Source: Rhodobiaceae bacterium (GTDB taxonomy: Bacteria; Pseudomonadota; Alphaproteobacteria; Micropepsales; Micropepsaceae). Taken from it: a DNA stretch of 33,539 nt. How positions within the stretch are numbered: position 1 is the first letter of the stretch; each line of letters opens with the position of its first letter. Both the position numbers and the translations under genes were made by a program. The notes below the pieces were generated by a model. That model saw only the letters and a list, made by a program, of their open reading frames with translations, had not been told where the DNA came from and did no database searches. The stretch lies in NCBI GenBank assembly GCA_009885515.1, contig VFKO01000354.1:1-33539 (forward strand), in the 5' to 3' direction. Of this stretch, positions 1 to 7,799 are shown one piece after another.

Positions 1-3
1 ACC

Positions 4-942
4 TCAGAAACTGTATCGAAAAGCGACACTTCCGATATTTTCTTGATAGTCCGAGGCCGCCAGGTTCGAGTTGCGGCTAACGTGACGGAATTCTGTCACC
101 CACGTCAACGCGTTTGTGATCTGAAGTTCGGTGTTCAGGCGCAGAGTGTGGCGATCATCCGAACGCGTTAAGGTGGTGATCGGCATCAAACTCTCGACAT
201 TGTCGTAGTTGCGCTTCTGATAATTATACGAGAATTTAACCCGGCCATCGAGTTCAAACAAGCTCACGGGAAATTGCACGGCCGTGCGGCCCATAAAGCC
301 GTCATAGTCGAAGTCTGGGCCAAACGTATCTTCACTGGTAAAGCCGCCACCGAAGGTAAAATAACCCATTTTCGGCCGGTCGAAATAATAATAAACATCC
401 GCCCCCGTTTGATGCGTTTGCGCATCACGGGCGTCGTCGCTGCTATTATAATCTTTGTCAAAGAACCGGTAATACGCGGTGACAAAAAAGTTGTCCGACA
501 AGAAGGCGGAAATCGTCGGGGACACCATATGCTGGTCAAGGAAAAAACTATCGTCGAGCAGCGAGTGCAAATACGTGTACTCAAACCCCAGCTTGATGCC
601 ACCCGGTTTAATCCAGGCCTTAAAGCCTGGGGTGTGGGACTGATAGTTGAACGCGCTCAAATCTTGATAAAGACTTTGATAGAAATCATATCCAATTTCG
701 ACACGGGCATCTTTTTCGTCGACCACTTTATAACCGGCATCAAGCTTAAGGATGGCAGCAATGTCGCCGCTTTCGCTATTGTCGTCATTTTGTTCAACCG
801 CAACATTATCATCAAATTCAGTGCCGGCTTCCAGATCGAGCCACCAGCTTTTGCCCTGTGCCAGCGCCGATTGAGCCGCAAATGGAACCGTGGCCGCGAG
901 CGTCAGCACTGCCGCACATAAGTTGGATGTCGAAATACGCAT
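4..942 (-). CDS. outer-membrane beta-barrel protein with signal peptide
   Basis: A 312-residue protein predicted to be exported and inserted in the outer membrane. The first ~30 residues form a Sec signal peptide (MRIST..., hydrophobic stretch, ALA then QGKS as likely cleavage site). The rest alternates short amphipathic strands rich in Tyr, Phe, Asp and Asn, and the protein ends in FRYSF, the terminal aromatic residue typical of BAM-assembled barrels. The ATG at 942 is chosen because a GAGGG ribosome-binding site lies just upstream on the minus strand and the signal peptide starts there; a longer reading frame to 1026 lacks support. It resembles surface or porin-like barrel proteins of unknown substrate. 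It is co-oriented with the S8 protease but separated by about 450 bp, so co-transcription is uncertain. Family assignment is by composition only. Confidence 0.7.
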   Translation of the reverse strand: MRISTSNLCAAVLTLAATVPFAAQSALAQGKSWWLDLEAGTEFDDNVAVEQNDDNSESGDIAAILKLDAGYKVVDEKDARVEIGYDFYQSLYQDLSAFNYQSHTPGFKAWIKPGGIKLGFEYTYLHSLLDDSFFLDQHMVSPTISAFLSDNFFVTAYYRFFDKDYNSSDDARDAQTHQTGADVYYYFDRPKMGYFTFGGGFTSEDTFGPDFDYDGFMGRTAVQFPVSLFELDGRVKFSYNYQKRNYDNVESLMPITTLTRSDDRHTLRLNTELQITNALTWVTEFRHVSRNSNLAASDYQENIGSVAFRYSF

Positions 943-974
943 TGTCCCTCTACCATTCTGCTGAAATGTACAAT

Positions 975-989
975 CGGGGTTCAGCCCCG
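975..989. other. stem-loop in the leader of the barrel-protein gene
   Basis: CGGGG-TTCAG-CCCCG is a perfect 5-bp stem with a 5-nt loop, followed on the plus strand by TTTT. It lies about 33 nt upstream of the ATG at 942, so it would be in the 5' leader of the minus-strand gene. On the plus strand it resembles a short terminator, but no plus-strand gene ends here. Function is not known. Confidence 0.3.
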
Positions 990-1390
990 TTTTGCATTCA
1001 GACATGCACCGTTGATAAAGCCCCACGACGCCCTGTGTAAAGTTAGCAAGCTAGGCGATCATCAATTGCCGGTGGTGCCGTGTCCTAAAAACAAGACAGG
1101 GTCTGCAACTCTTGGGCCACATCGCAAATAAATGCTCGCAATGGATAGGTGATTGTCGCCACGCCAGTCCGAGCGAATAGGTGCAAATCACATCAGAAAG
1201 GCCCAGAGCGCCCCTAAAAAAGTGCATCTGCCATGCGCAGGAAATAGAGGCATGTTGTAAAAATTGCATCAGCAAAGAATCACAACTTTCGCACACACAT
1301 CATTGGCCGTGACATGCAAGGACTTGCTTCAAAGATATTTCGCTTGGAGCGGGGGAATAGGGTGCGAAGGGTTCAACGCACCACACCTAT
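990..1390. other. intergenic stretch without recognised gene
   Basis: About 400 bp between the protease stop and the barrel-protein leader. Short reading frames are present on both strands but none has a convincing ribosome-binding site or protein-like composition. No clear promoter, terminator or repeat was recognised. The promoter of the barrel-protein gene should lie in its right part. Confidence 0.4.
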
Positions 1391-2923
1391 TTACTTTTCC
1401 AGTCCGACCAATCCGTATCCGAAAATGGGATCGCGGCCAGGTTGGCCCAAATCCCGTGCTGACTTTGCCAGAAATTGAGAAGCACTTTGTGCTAAAGCGA
1501 CGTCGGGACGATCAATGCGGCGCGCCAGCGCCACCGCCACAACCGGCGCGGCGTATGATGTTCCCGAAACTTTTTCGACATCGCCGCTGGAATTGGCGAC
1601 GGTGGTATCCACGCCACCCGCAGCGAAATCCACATAGTCGCCCTGATTGGCGTACAAATAGACACGATCCTGTTTGTCGACGGCGGTAACGCCCACCACA
1701 TTTTCATAAGCGGCCGGAAATTGAGGCGCCGCATGCGGGCCTTCATTTCCCACCGCAGCCACAAGAATATGTCCCTTGGCGGACACATGTGCCGCCATCG
1801 CTTCAAGCAATGGGTTGGCCGGTCCGCTCAGACTGAGGTTGATCACTGGAATTTTCATTTGTGAAAGCCAGTCCAAGGCTTGCACAATCGCGTCGGCAGA
1901 CGCAATTTCCTTTCCATTCTCCATCATCGTAAAGACGTTGGCGACAATAATATGCGCCCCCGGTGCAGCTTCCGCTATCCGCGAAGCGACCGCCGTACCG
2001 TGATTCTCCGGCGTACTTTTGGCGGCGCCAAATGTTTGTGCCGATATTTTTACGTCGCGCAGCATCTCATGCATCGAATCGACGCCCGCATCGACGAGCC
2101 CTATGCGAATGTGGGCGCGCTTCGCCAAGGTTTGCGGCGCAAGAGACGAAACACCTGCAATGGTCGCCCCACCGCGCGCCGGACTATATATGTGATTGAA
2201 AGTACTGATTCCGCGCGGATCGACCCTGCGCAGCTCATCGAGAACCGAGTGGCCGGAGCGTGCATTTGGCACCGCAATCCGCAATCCTTTCATCCCCATG
2301 GACGGCAATTGAAAGATCTCGATGATTCTCAATCCGCGCCGGGCGACCATTGTCGAGATATCTGCATGTGACGAGACATGCACGACTTCCCCGCTCCGCA
2401 CCAAATCGCCATCATCGTTTTCGCTGATTTCAAACCGGTCCTGAGCGCGCGCGACGCGCTCTTCCCCGCTGTGGCCCTTACCCGAGTTCTCTGACGGCCC
2501 ACTCACCTGATTGCTCGAGCCCGAAGAGCTGTCATCATCATCGTCGTCGCCGGATCCGGACGAACCAGAGCTTGCCGACTGGCCCGAATCAACACTGTCC
2601 CCGTCGCCTGCCCCAGAATCGCTTTCACTATCGTTTGATGATCCGGACGATTCTCCGCCATCTCCCGAGTCGGGTTCGCCCTGGTCATCGGAGCTTCCGC
2701 TATTGTCCGAGGGGCCGGACCGGTCGTCATCGTCATCCGGTGCGGGCTCATCTGAACCCGAAGATCCGCTTCCGCTGCTGGCAAAAGCCTGCGGAACCGC
2801 GAAAGCACCTGTTGCAGCCATCAAGAAAAACAGGAGAATTCCAAAAGGAGATTTGCTACGCTGACGCACAGAAAGTCCCAAAGTTGAGGTGAAACCATAA
2901 CACGGTAAGCTGAAGTAAAACAC
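1391..2923 (-). CDS. secreted S8 family serine protease (subtilase) with acidic Ser/Gly/Asp tract
   Basis: A 510-residue subtilisin-like endopeptidase. An N-terminal hydrophobic signal (about residues 26-49, ending AFA-SSG) is followed by a low-complexity Ser/Gly/Asp tract (about 49-150, with runs of five and six Asp). Next comes a propeptide-like segment (about 165-250) and then the S8 catalytic domain. The triad is visible: Asp278 in GLVDAGVDS, His308 in ENHGTAVAS and Ser456 in SGTSYAAP, with oxyanion Asn393 in AVGNEGPH. The start is uncertain: the 2923 codon is GTG, with further in-frame TTG (residue 15) and GTG (residue 19) just before the signal peptide. The gene is divergent from the ECF sigma gene across 81 bp, which suggests it may be a target of that sigma factor. 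It could be a type II secretion substrate, because secretion genes lie 2 kb away; that is inference. The protease call is firm. Confidence 0.9.
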   Translation of the reverse strand: MFYFSLPCYGFTSTLGLSVRQRSKSPFGILLFFLMAATGAFAVPQAFASSGSGSSGSDEPAPDDDDDRSGPSDNSGSSDDQGEPDSGDGGESSGSSNDSESDSGAGDGDSVDSGQSASSGSSGSGDDDDDDSSSGSSNQVSGPSENSGKGHSGEERVARAQDRFEISENDDGDLVRSGEVVHVSSHADISTMVARRGLRIIEIFQLPSMGMKGLRIAVPNARSGHSVLDELRRVDPRGISTFNHIYSPARGGATIAGVSSLAPQTLAKRAHIRIGLVDAGVDSMHEMLRDVKISAQTFGAAKSTPENHGTAVASRIAEAAPGAHIIVANVFTMMENGKEIASADAIVQALDWLSQMKIPVINLSLSGPANPLLEAMAAHVSAKGHILVAAVGNEGPHAAPQFPAAYENVVGVTAVDKQDRVYLYANQGDYVDFAAGGVDTTVANSSGDVEKVSGTSYAAPVVAVALARRIDRPDVALAQSASQFLAKSARDLGQPGRDPIFGYGLVGLEK

Positions 2924-2962
2924 TAATCGGGATCGATATTACTATACAATCCGGAAATTATT

Positions 2963-2987
2963 GGAATAAAATCCCTCTTCGTTCGTT
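2963..2987 (+). promoter_or_regulatory. candidate ECF-type promoter of the sigma/anti-sigma operon
   Basis: GGAAT at 2963-2967, a 16-nt spacer and CGTT at 2984-2987 match the GGAAC-N16/17-CGTT layout of alphaproteobacterial ECF promoters, apart from the fifth base of the -35. Transcription would start about 10 nt before the sigma ATG at 3005, as expected for autoregulation. No equivalent was found on the minus strand for the protease. Pattern match only. Confidence 0.4.
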
Positions 2988-3004
2988 GTAAATACTGGAC
3001 CGAA

Positions 3005-3547
3005 ATGACTGACAGCACCGATGAATTGCGCCGAGGGATAACTGGTCTTTTACCAAGGTTACGTCGCTTTGGTGCGGTGTTGTCGGGAACTCAGGACGAA
3101 GGGGACGACTTAGTGCAAGCAGCGATTGAGCGGGCCCTATCCAAGCACGAGCAATGGCAGCCCGGAACACGTATAGATAGTTGGTTGTTCAAAATCATGC
3201 AGAACAGCTGGAAGGACGAAATTCGTAAGCGTAAAAACGTTCAAAAGAAGCTAATTTTGGATAGTGCGGGAACCGATCAGTCAGTCGATGGGCGGCGTGT
3301 CACGGAAACCATGTTGATGTTAACGAAGACACGCGAACAATTTGGAAGGTTGTCGGACGAGCACCGTGCAGTTTTGGCTCTGGTTGTGATCGATGGCCAT
3401 TCTTATCAGGAATCCGCTGATCAACTTGAGATTCCAATCGGAACCTTGATGAGCAGGCTGTATCGTGCGCGTGAGGCTTTACGGCATATGGTTGAACAAA
3501 CGAACAGTCACGAAAAAGCAGAAATCAACAAACGAATTGGTTCATGA
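3005..3547 (+). CDS. ECF-type RNA polymerase sigma factor
   Basis: A 180-residue group 4 sigma factor. Region 2 (about residues 14-80) contains the core-binding and -10 recognition helices (DEGDDLVQAAIERAL, IDSWLFKIMQNSWKDEIRKRK). Region 4 (about 115-165) has the helix-turn-helix HSYQESADQLEIPIGTLMSRLYRAREAL in two parts. There is no region 1.1 or 3, and the length is usual for the class. Its stop overlaps the start of the next gene (ATGA at 3544-3547), so sigma and anti-sigma are translationally coupled. It probably directs its own operon from the GGAAT-N16-CGTT motif and possibly the divergent protease. The inducing signal is unknown. Confidence 0.92.
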   Translation: MTDSTDELRRGITGLLPRLRRFGAVLSGTQDEGDDLVQAAIERALSKHEQWQPGTRIDSWLFKIMQNSWKDEIRKRKNVQKKLILDSAGTDQSVDGRRVTETMLMLTKTREQFGRLSDEHRAVLALVVIDGHSYQESADQLEIPIGTLMSRLYRAREALRHMVEQTNSHEKAEINKRIGS

Positions 3548-4281
3548 GCACGATCACAGACGATACATTAATGGCCTATTGCGATGGCGAGCTCGACGAG
3601 CGAAACGCCGGTGTTGTGCGCGCGGCGCTGGAACAAGACGGCGGCTTGCGGGTGCGTTTGCAAAACATCCGCAACCTCGATGATGTGCTGCGCGCCTCCT
3701 TCCAGCCTCGTCTCGAGACGCCTGGACGGTTTGATCAACTGCTTGCCGGAAAACAGCCCGCACAAGTCATCCCGTTGCGCTCCAAATCAAACGCGTTGCG
3801 CAACTGGATTCCTACCGGCACCGGGATTGCGGCGGCGGTGTTAATCCTGTTTGCCGGCAACGCCTTCGCGCCTGGCCCAATGGCTTGGCTCGAACAAGTG
3901 GACGATGGCATCGCTTTGGCAGGTCCTGTCCTAGCCGCAATCGTTTCAACACCATCGGGAAAGCACGTCAAGCAAAACGGACTTAATATTTTGCCGGTTG
4001 TCAGTTTCGAGTCGGCTGATGGACGCCTGTGCCGCGAAGCGCAAGTCGATGACGCTGAACTTGCGGCCCGCATCGTGGCGTGTCGCGACAAAGATCACGA
4101 CGATTGGTGTATTGAAGCGTTTGCGCGAATGCCCGCACAACCTCGTACGAACGGGTACTATACCGCAGGAGTCCCCAAGGACCCTGTAATCGATGCCGCC
4201 TACGCAAGGCTCGGTATCAAAAATACTCTGACCGCCGATGCCGAAAAGCAGGCTATGGCGAGGAATTGGGTCTTGCAGTAG
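3544..4281 (+). CDS. membrane-anchored anti-sigma factor
   Basis: A 245-residue protein whose N-terminus (LMAYCDGELDERNAGVVRAA) matches the sigma-binding helix of ChrR/RsiW-type anti-sigma factors but lacks the HxxxCxxC zinc site. A single membrane segment at about residues 90-110 (TGIAAAVLILFAGNAFA) separates a cytoplasmic sigma-binding part from a periplasmic sensor of about 135 residues with several Cys. The ATG at 3544 overlaps the sigma stop. By analogy with the family, it holds the sigma factor inactive until a periplasmic signal or proteolysis releases it. The subtilase across the divergent promoter could be a target gene or part of the signal path; that is speculation. Confidence 0.8.
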   Translation: MSTITDDTLMAYCDGELDERNAGVVRAALEQDGGLRVRLQNIRNLDDVLRASFQPRLETPGRFDQLLAGKQPAQVIPLRSKSNALRNWIPTGTGIAAAVLILFAGNAFAPGPMAWLEQVDDGIALAGPVLAAIVSTPSGKHVKQNGLNILPVVSFESADGRLCREAQVDDAELAARIVACRDKDHDDWCIEAFARMPAQPRTNGYYTAGVPKDPVIDAAYARLGIKNTLTADAEKQAMARNWVLQ

Positions 4282-4371
4282 GGCAGGCAGAGATCAACCT
4301 CAGATTTGCAGCTCGCCGTCCAGCCAGCTAAGATTGCCGCCTGGACTTTCCGCAAACGAGAGTACGCCAAC

Positions 4372-4980
4372 GTGAGTGCCATCCGGTTCGCATTGCTCCT
4401 GACATGCGCGGTGATTGCGGCGGCACCAGAACTTGCCATTGCAGGGCCACAAAATCCCATTCCGGCGGTGCAAAAATCATTGGCAAAGCTTGGCCAAGGC
4501 ATTGACGACGTCTCGCTGACAAACGATTCGGGCAGCAAGGTTCTTTGGCGCGACTTCGCTGGCAGTCCTAGGGCCGTATTCTTTGGCTTTACAAACTGTC
4601 CGGTCGTGTGCCCGGTAACCGTTTGGGAATTGGACACCGCCATGATTGAGCTCGGGGCGAGTGCGGACAGCTTGAAAATCATCTTCGTTACGCTCGATCC
4701 CGCGCGCGACACGCCGACGGCCTTGAAAGCTTATTTTTCGGGATTTAAAGGCCGCGTCATCCCCCTCACCGGACAAGAGCAAGCCATCCAACGCATCGCC
4801 AAATCCTTCGACGTCAATTCTGAGAAGGTCGAAACCGGCAAGGGGACATATACGCTCGATCACACCGCGGCCGTTTACCTTCTGAACAAAGAAGGGCAGG
4901 TCGTCGATAATTTGGCGTTCGGCACGCCGCGCGACGTAACCCTGGCACGCCTTAAGACGTTATTGGCTGGCGCAAAATAG
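4372..4980 (+). CDS. SCO1/SenC family copper-binding thioredoxin-fold protein
   Basis: About 202 residues from a GTG at 4372. The family delivers copper to the CuA centre of cytochrome c oxidase in the periplasm or acts as a thiol oxidoreductase. Visible hallmarks are the CPVVC motif (Cys76 and Cys80 from this start), the VTLDPARDTP segment and the distal copper ligand His164 in LDHTAAVYL. The N-terminus is a signal peptide or anchor (IRFALLLTCAVIAAAPELAIA). The GTG is preferred because the signal peptide begins there and a GAGAG lies upstream; a TTG at 4306 would add 22 unlikely residues. It lies 90 bp after the anti-sigma gene on the same strand, so it could belong to that operon. No oxidase genes are nearby. 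Confidence 0.85.
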   Translation: MSAIRFALLLTCAVIAAAPELAIAGPQNPIPAVQKSLAKLGQGIDDVSLTNDSGSKVLWRDFAGSPRAVFFGFTNCPVVCPVTVWELDTAMIELGASADSLKIIFVTLDPARDTPTALKAYFSGFKGRVIPLTGQEQAIQRIAKSFDVNSEKVETGKGTYTLDHTAAVYLLNKEGQVVDNLAFGTPRDVTLARLKTLLAGAK

Positions 4981-5102
4981 GGTGCCACCCGGCTAACAAG
5001 ACTCATTAACTGCCTAATCTCGCCGCAGACACGATAATTCCAGTTCTCAATTTCGCCCAGCGGGCTCCATCTCTATGATGCGCCATCGCAAGGGACCTGA
5101 CA

Positions 5103-6323
5103 GTGCCCAACTACCTCTATGAAGCGGCCGATTCCAATGGCATCATTACGCGCGGCACCCTTGAGGCGCCGACGCGCAGCATCGCTGTTGAGCGCATCAT
5201 CGGGCTCGGTCGCACGCCTGTCCGGGTTGTTGAGCACGCAGGCACCCCGCTCAAGCTTTCAAGTGGCTCGCAGCCGCTGTGGCCACAATTCAATTTGGCA
5301 AATGACCGCCTCACACTGCTTCAGGAATTCAGCATTCTTCTGCGGGCAGGCCTCAGCGTCGAGCGCTCACTGGTCGCCATGCTTGCGTTGACCAACAAAA
5401 CCCGGATCAAAGCATCAATCCAGAATGTCCTCGAGGGCTTGAGGGCTGGCGAACCACTTTCCACAGCCATGCGCCGGGCTGGACTTCTGTTTCCGGATGC
5501 GCTGCGCAAACTCATTGCTGCGGGTGAAGCCAGCGGACGCTTACCCGAAGTCATGACGCGTTTGGCTACAGCGCAAGCCCGTAACAAAGAACTCACAGAC
5601 AAAATTGCCTCAGCCATGATCTACCCGGCGTTGCTGCTGGTGGTCATGCTTGCAGTCCTGATCATGATCTTCACCGTGGTCTTGCCCCGGCTAGAGCCGC
5701 TGTTCGAGCAAAGTGGCGCGGCCTTACCTTGGCCCGCAGCTTTGTTGCTGGGTATTTCTCACTTCCTCGACGCGTATGGGATATTGTTTGCCGTCGCAGT
5801 CATCGGTGCACTTGCAGCACTGCTTTACGCGCTCCGCCAACCGGCGATGCAAATCACGCTGGACAAGCGCGCCCTCTCCAGCCGCTTTCTTTTGAAGATT
5901 CCACAAGCGTACCAGGCGGCACAAATATGCCGGAATTTGGCAATGCTGCTTGATGGCGGCATGCCACTCAATCGCGCATTGGAAACGGCGGAGGGGGCGG
6001 TGACCAACAGCTACATGCGTCAAAGCTTGACCTCGGTTATTGACCGCGTAAAACACGGCCGCTCCCTCAAACTTTCGCTGGAGGACGCAAATGTCTTTCC
6101 TCGGGTGACACTGGAGTTCGTTGGTGTCGGTGAAGAAACCGGTCGGCTTGGACCGATGCTCAACGAGGCCGCCGACGTGCTGGATCGCGACGTTCAAGTA
6201 AAACTCGACCGGCTGTCGGCCCTCCTCTTGCCAATCGTAACGATTTTCCTCGGCATTATTGTGGCTGGCATTATGAGCGGCGTCGTCAGCGGCATCCTGG
6301 CCGCCAATGACTTGGCACTCTAG
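5103..6323 (+). CDS. gspF: type II secretion system inner-membrane platform protein GspF
   Basis: A 406-residue polytopic protein of the T2SS assembly platform, which links the GspE ATPase to the pseudopilus. The N-terminus (MPNYLYEAADSNG) and the two repeated GspF domains (about 70-190 and 270-395) are typical, with GEASGRLPEVMTRLA in the first and GEETGRLGPMLNEAAD in the second. Membrane segments lie at about 170-195, 215-240 and 375-400. The start is GTG at 5103 with an AGGGA ribosome-binding site. It is the first gene of an eight-gene operon; gspH follows after 2 nt. Confidence 0.95.
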   Translation: MPNYLYEAADSNGIITRGTLEAPTRSIAVERIIGLGRTPVRVVEHAGTPLKLSSGSQPLWPQFNLANDRLTLLQEFSILLRAGLSVERSLVAMLALTNKTRIKASIQNVLEGLRAGEPLSTAMRRAGLLFPDALRKLIAAGEASGRLPEVMTRLATAQARNKELTDKIASAMIYPALLLVVMLAVLIMIFTVVLPRLEPLFEQSGAALPWPAALLLGISHFLDAYGILFAVAVIGALAALLYALRQPAMQITLDKRALSSRFLLKIPQAYQAAQICRNLAMLLDGGMPLNRALETAEGAVTNSYMRQSLTSVIDRVKHGRSLKLSLEDANVFPRVTLEFVGVGEETGRLGPMLNEAADVLDRDVQVKLDRLSALLLPIVTIFLGIIVAGIMSGVVSGILAANDLAL

Positions 6324-6325
6324 CC

Positions 6326-6766
6326 ATGAACCCTATCCCTTCGCGCACAGCCGGTTATTCGATGCTGGAGCTATTGGTGGTACTTGCCATCATGTCCCTC
6401 CTCGTGGTGGTCGCGATCCCGGCAGCAAGTGGCGCCTTGCAACGCCTGTCACTGTCGGGCGATGCGCGCCTGGTCGCTTCGAATTTGCGCAGCTTGCGCG
6501 AACAGGCGGCAGACCAGCAATCCGAAATCATCATCACAGCCCCCCCTGGCCGCGCCGGTGTACTTAGTGTTTCGAATGGCAGCGAAATTCTTCTGGCTTG
6601 GGGGACCACAGCGCAAATTCTGTCGCGCCATGATCGTAGTCAAAGCCTGAGGTTGAGCTGGGATGGCAGTGTCTCAGGGTCGGTCATGCTAACCCGCGGC
6701 GGGTCTACCATCCGCATCTCTGCTGATCGCATGACAGGTAGACTCATCTTCGAAGATACACCATGA
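6326..6766 (+). CDS. gspH: type II secretion minor pseudopilin GspH
   Basis: 146 residues. A short leader ends in Gly10 before YSMLELLVVLAI, a type III (prepilin) signal with Glu at +5. The hydrophobic helix is followed by a GspH-like beta-rich globular domain (SGDARLVASNLRSLREQA...). It is one of the minor pseudopilins, exported and then processed by the GspO peptidase encoded downstream. It follows gspF by 2 nt and overlaps gspI at ATGA. The H assignment rests on size and order more than on a unique motif. Confidence 0.85.
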   Translation: MNPIPSRTAGYSMLELLVVLAIMSLLVVVAIPAASGALQRLSLSGDARLVASNLRSLREQAADQQSEIIITAPPGRAGVLSVSNGSEILLAWGTTAQILSRHDRSQSLRLSWDGSVSGSVMLTRGGSTIRISADRMTGRLIFEDTP

Positions 6767-7155
6767 GCGGCGAGCGTGGATTTACACTGATAGAGGCGTT
6801 GATTGCATTTGCGATCTTGGCCGTCACGCTTGTTTCACTTTATGAGGCCATGGGAACCGGCCTGCGCAGCTTTGGCGCTGCCTCCCGCGTCGAAACCGCG
6901 GTGATGATCGCTCGCTCTCAGTTGGACCGGATCGTTGCCCTCCAGCGCCTGCCGCAACCCCGGCAAGGCCCAAGTGCGGGTTCGGACTATGAGTGGAAAA
7001 TCGAGATCCTGCCGGCACCCGCGCATCCGGAATCAACAACGCTTTTTCAACCCGCGTTGATCCGCTTGTGGGTCACCTGGCCTGGCAACGCTGGGCCGCA
7101 AAAAATCTCAATTGATCGCCTGGTTTTCGTTCGCAAGCAGGAAAGCCAGCGATGA
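6763..7155 (+). CDS. gspI: type II secretion minor pseudopilin GspI
   Basis: 130 residues with a very short leader (MSGERG) before FTLIEALIAFAIL: prepilin cleavage after Gly6 and Glu at +5. The globular part is small, with a GspI-like DYEWKIEILPAP segment. GspI nucleates the pseudopilus tip with GspJ and GspK. The start overlaps gspH (ATGA) and the stop overlaps gspJ (ATGA), showing tight translational coupling. Confidence 0.88.
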   Translation: MSGERGFTLIEALIAFAILAVTLVSLYEAMGTGLRSFGAASRVETAVMIARSQLDRIVALQRLPQPRQGPSAGSDYEWKIEILPAPAHPESTTLFQPALIRLWVTWPGNAGPQKISIDRLVFVRKQESQR

Positions 7156-7799
7156 AAAGGCATAACGAATCCGGGTATTCGCTTGTTGAGCTTCTGGTCG
7201 TGCTGGCGTTGTTTGGGCTCATAGCAATCGCCATGACCGGCGGCATACGTTTTGGCGCCCGCGCCTGGGAAAAAAGCGGCGCTCAAGTTGACGCCATCGA
7301 ACGGATCGAGGGCGCACAGAATATGCTGCGCACTCTGCTGCAGCGCGTTGTGCCACGCGACCTCAACCCCGAAAATCCTGCCGACCCCGATGTGTTTCAG
7401 GCGTCGCGGCACCGCATGACCTTCACCGCCCTGTCGCCATCGGCTATTGAAGCCAATGGTTTGGCCCGTTTTGTGCTGGAGGTCACCGAGGCATCAGGCA
7501 AAAAACAATTGAACCTGTCCTGGACCGGCATCAATGGAAACAGCGGGCGCCAGAGCCAAAGCTTGCTCGTTGATGCCAACGACATTTCATTTTCATTCGC
7601 CACCCTGGACCAAACAGGTGTCTTCGTCTGGCGCGACGATTGGATCGAACAGTCTGGCGCACCGGCGCTTGTCATTGTACGCGCAAAGTTTCCCTCAGGA
7701 TCGGCCATCCAGTGGCCCGAACTTGTCATCCGCCCGCGCATTTCCCGCGATCCCTCTTGTGTATACGACCCGGTGTCGTTCAGCTGCCGCCATGCGTAA
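7152..7799 (+). CDS. gspJ: type II secretion minor pseudopilin GspJ
   Basis: 215 residues, the usual GspJ length. Prepilin signal MKRHNESG before YSLVELLVVLALFGLIAI, with cleavage after Gly8 and Glu at +5. The following segment (AWEKSGAQVDAIERIEGAQNM) and the C-terminal region with VRAKFPSG and WPELVIRPR fit the family. It forms the tip complex with GspI and GspK. It overlaps gspI at its start and gspK by 8 nt at its end. Confidence 0.88.
   Translation: MKRHNESGYSLVELLVVLALFGLIAIAMTGGIRFGARAWEKSGAQVDAIERIEGAQNMLRTLLQRVVPRDLNPENPADPDVFQASRHRMTFTALSPSAIEANGLARFVLEVTEASGKKQLNLSWTGINGNSGRQSQSLLVDANDISFSFATLDQTGVFVWRDDWIEQSGAPALVIVRAKFPSGSAIQWPELVIRPRISRDPSCVYDPVSFSCRHA

Noticed and set aside
975..993. 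Hairpin plus TTTT considered as a plus-strand terminator.
   Set aside because: No plus-strand gene ends upstream of it; listed only as a leader stem-loop.
1264..1689. Plus-strand frame of 141 codons before and over the protease 3' end.
   Set aside because: Composition is an Arg/Pro/His-rich shadow of the antisense protease gene.
2511..2892. Plus-strand Ser/Pro/Asp-rich frames opposite the acidic tract.
   Set aside because: They are complements of the low-complexity Ser/Gly/Asp coding region on the minus strand.
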